Both the position numbers and the translations under genes were made by a program. This document shows positions 4,081 to 5,609 of a stretch of 5,609 nucleotides of DNA, in pieces. Where the stretch lies: contig JALWQD010000167.1 in assembly GCA_026994735.1 (NCBI GenBank), positions 640 to 6,248 of the forward strand. The letters are read 5' to 3'. This DNA comes from Gammaproteobacteria bacterium (GTDB lineage Bacteria > Pseudomonadota > Gammaproteobacteria > SZUA-140). Below the pieces are notes generated by a model, which worked only from the letters and a program-made list of their open reading frames with translations, was not told the DNA's origin and did no database searches. Each line of letters begins with the position of its first letter. Positions within the stretch are counted from its first letter, which is position 1.

Positions 4081-5607
4081 TTAGACGACAATGAATTGCC
4101 CCATCATGCCGTCATCTTCGTGCTCGAGGATATGGCAATGATACATATAAGGGGTGTTTGGGTCGGAAAAATCGCTGAACTTGACGATGATCTGGACGGT
4201 TTCATTGGCTTTTAGCAAAACGGTGTCCTTCCAGCCACTTTCATTAGCTGCCGGTGGACTACCATCGCGTGAAATAATTTGAAATTGCTGGTCATGAATG
4301 TGAAACGGATGAGCCATGCCATTATTATTGGTGATGGACCAGATTTCTGTTGTCCCGAGGGTGATCGTTTCATCGATACGTGTCAGGTCCATGGATTTGC
4401 GGTTGATGGTGAACCGTCCTGCAGAAACCTCGAGAGAGAAAGGTCGATTTACTGTTGCCGTTAATGTCGGGATAGTATTCATCGTTGATGGTAATTGCGG
4501 TCTGTTGACAGCCGCCTTGTCAACGGTAATGGTCATGATGTCGAAGTTGCTGTTCGCGAGCGTATCGCCCCCCATACCGCCAGCACCCATGCCACCGCCC
4601 ATCAGATTACTGACCTCGGAGGAATAGCTGACCAGCTTCAGCGAATTATTGAGGTCACCCGAGAGGTCAATCATGATTTCGGCCCGTTCTCCGGGGCTGA
4701 TGAGCAGTCGAGTCAATGAGGCAGGTGCCACGAGTAAGCCACCATCACTGGCAATTTGTTGAAAACTGCGGTTGTTGCTCAGGCCCAGATTGTAAATGCG
4801 GGCATTAGAACCGTTCAGAATACGTAATCTGAGCCATTGCGCCGGTGCTGACAGAACCGGTGTTTCGCTGCCATTGACGAGGATATGATCGCCTTTCATG
4901 CCCGTTCTGTCACGCATCTGTGTGAGGTAGGCGAGAGAGCCATCGGTATTGAAGCGGCGATCCTGGATGACGATGGGGATATCGTCAACCCCATATTCTG
5001 ACGGTAAATTGAGGGCGTCGCTATTGGCATCATCAACGATGATCATGCCAGCAAGGCCGCGGAAGACCTGTTCGCCTGTGGTTCCGTGCGGGTGCGGGTG
5101 ATACCAGAGGGTAGCCGCCTCGTTGAGGACGGTGAAGGCTGCTCGCCAGCTTTTACCCGTGGCGATTTCCTGATGTGGGCCGCCATCTTCAGTGGCCGCC
5201 AAGTGCATGCCGTGCCAATGTGTCGTCGTTGTTTCGCCAATATTGTTGCTGACGTTGATATCGACATTATCCTGCCGCCGCAGGCGCAGAGTCGGACCGA
5301 GAAAATTGCCGTTATAGCCGAGAGTTGAGGTTTGAATGCCGCTAATAAATTCATGCGTTCCCTGCTGCATGGTGAGATTGTAGACACGCCTTCCTGTGAG
5401 GCTGTCTATTGTGCCACTGTCCAGAGGCGGGATGGGCAGAGACTGATTGCTGATGGTACTGCTGACAACGGATGATGAGTTGCTACCGCCGCAGGCAGCG
5501 AGTGATAACGGCAGGCTGACAGTGCTGGCAAGTCGCGCAGAATTGATCAGCAGGGAGTTTTTAACTGCCTGAGCAAGAAAGCGTCGTCTCGAGATCGGTT
5601 TGTCCAA
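4081..5607 (-). CDS. Tat-exported CueO-type multicopper oxidase, at least 508 aa
   Basis: This is a three-domain multicopper oxidase that would oxidise Cu(I) (and perhaps phenols) using O2 in the cell envelope. All four copper motifs are intact: H130-W-H132-G; WYHPHPHG (H170, H172, H174); HPFHIH (H433, H436, H438); and H490-C491-H492 followed by H496 and axial M501. The last set gives the type 1 site, C491-x4-H-x4-M. The C-terminal half (PPAANESGWKDTV and HILEHEDDGMMG) is very like E. coli CueO, which is 516 aa. A twin-arginine signal SRRRFLA (6-12) is present, followed by a hydrophobic stretch and LAAC-G at 36-40, a lipobox-like site that could make this a lipoprotein at Cys39. The long Met-rich insert of E. 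coli CueO is replaced by a short Gly/Met loop, about 336-347. The TTG at 5607 is the earliest start visible, but only two bases lie beyond it, so the true start may be outside the window. A terminator follows about 60 nt after the stop. Confidence 0.93.
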   Translation of the reverse strand: MDKPISRRRFLAQAVKNSLLINSARLASTVSLPLSLAACGGSNSSSVVSSTISNQSLPIPPLDSGTIDSLTGRRVYNLTMQQGTHEFISGIQTSTLGYNGNFLGPTLRLRRQDNVDINVSNNIGETTTTHWHGMHLAATEDGGPHQEIATGKSWRAAFTVLNEAATLWYHPHPHGTTGEQVFRGLAGMIIVDDANSDALNLPSEYGVDDIPIVIQDRRFNTDGSLAYLTQMRDRTGMKGDHILVNGSETPVLSAPAQWLRLRILNGSNARIYNLGLSNNRSFQQIASDGGLLVAPASLTRLLISPGERAEIMIDLSGDLNNSLKLVSYSSEVSNLMGGGMGAGGMGGDTLANSNFDIMTITVDKAAVNRPQLPSTMNTIPTLTATVNRPFSLEVSAGRFTINRKSMDLTRIDETITLGTTEIWSITNNNGMAHPFHIHDQQFQIISRDGSPPAANESGWKDTVLLKANETVQIIVKFSDFSDPNTPYMYHCHILEHEDDGMMGQFIVV

Positions 5608-5609
5608 GA

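Noticed and set aside
4336..4347. Loss of the Met-rich domain in the oxidase as a sign of a different enzyme, such as a laccase
   Set aside because: The length and the C-terminal sequence around all four copper motifs follow CueO closely, and many CueO-like oxidases have shorter Met loops. Substrate preference cannot be told from this alone.

Overview
The window is one continuous minus-strand block read from right to left, with six genes. Four have products that are recognisably, or very probably, involved in copper handling outside the cytoplasm. In transcription order they are: a Tat-exported CueO-type multicopper oxidase (5607-4081, its 5' end at the window edge), periplasmic CopC (3919-3554), inner-membrane CopD (3544-2624), a divergent PII-like signal protein (2294-1968), a small exported His/Cys-rich protein (1772-1350), and a secreted Met-containing protein of unknown family (1132-170). 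No plus-strand gene is supported.

The genes suggest a Gram-negative proteobacterium, most likely a gammaproteobacterium. The evidence is the Tat and Sec signal peptides, the CopC/CopD pair, the PII relative and the Shine-Dalgarno sequences. Base composition is moderate, with AT-rich intergenic regions. Species cannot be told from this window, and nothing in it is a recognisable transposase, integrase, tRNA or CRISPR array.

Functionally, the multicopper oxidase would oxidise Cu(I) to the less toxic Cu(II) in the periplasm. CopC would bind Cu(II) there, and CopD may move copper across the inner membrane. The His/Cys-rich small protein looks like a metal-binding protein of the CopL/DUF2946 style. 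The 320-residue secreted protein has two Met clusters that could bind Cu(I), but its family is not recognised. The PII-like protein resembles members reported beside metal-efflux genes. It lacks the uridylylation tyrosine and two ligand-binding residues of canonical PII, so it is unlikely to be an ordinary nitrogen sensor.

The cluster is probably several transcription units. A good intrinsic terminator lies between the oxidase and copC (3995-4021), and another just after the last gene (125-158). copC and copD are 9 bp apart and clearly coupled. The PII-like gene, the His/Cys gene and the secreted-protein gene each have their own leader of 157-330 bp with a plausible sigma-70 promoter. Two of these leaders hold notable symmetry. 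At 1201-1303 a nested inverted repeat encloses a perfect 15-bp palindrome just upstream of a TTGACA box. At 2403-2541, in the 329-bp gene-free stretch between copD and the PII-like gene, several mutually compatible helices suggest a structured RNA or a small palindromic element. Bases 1-124 hold nothing I can support.
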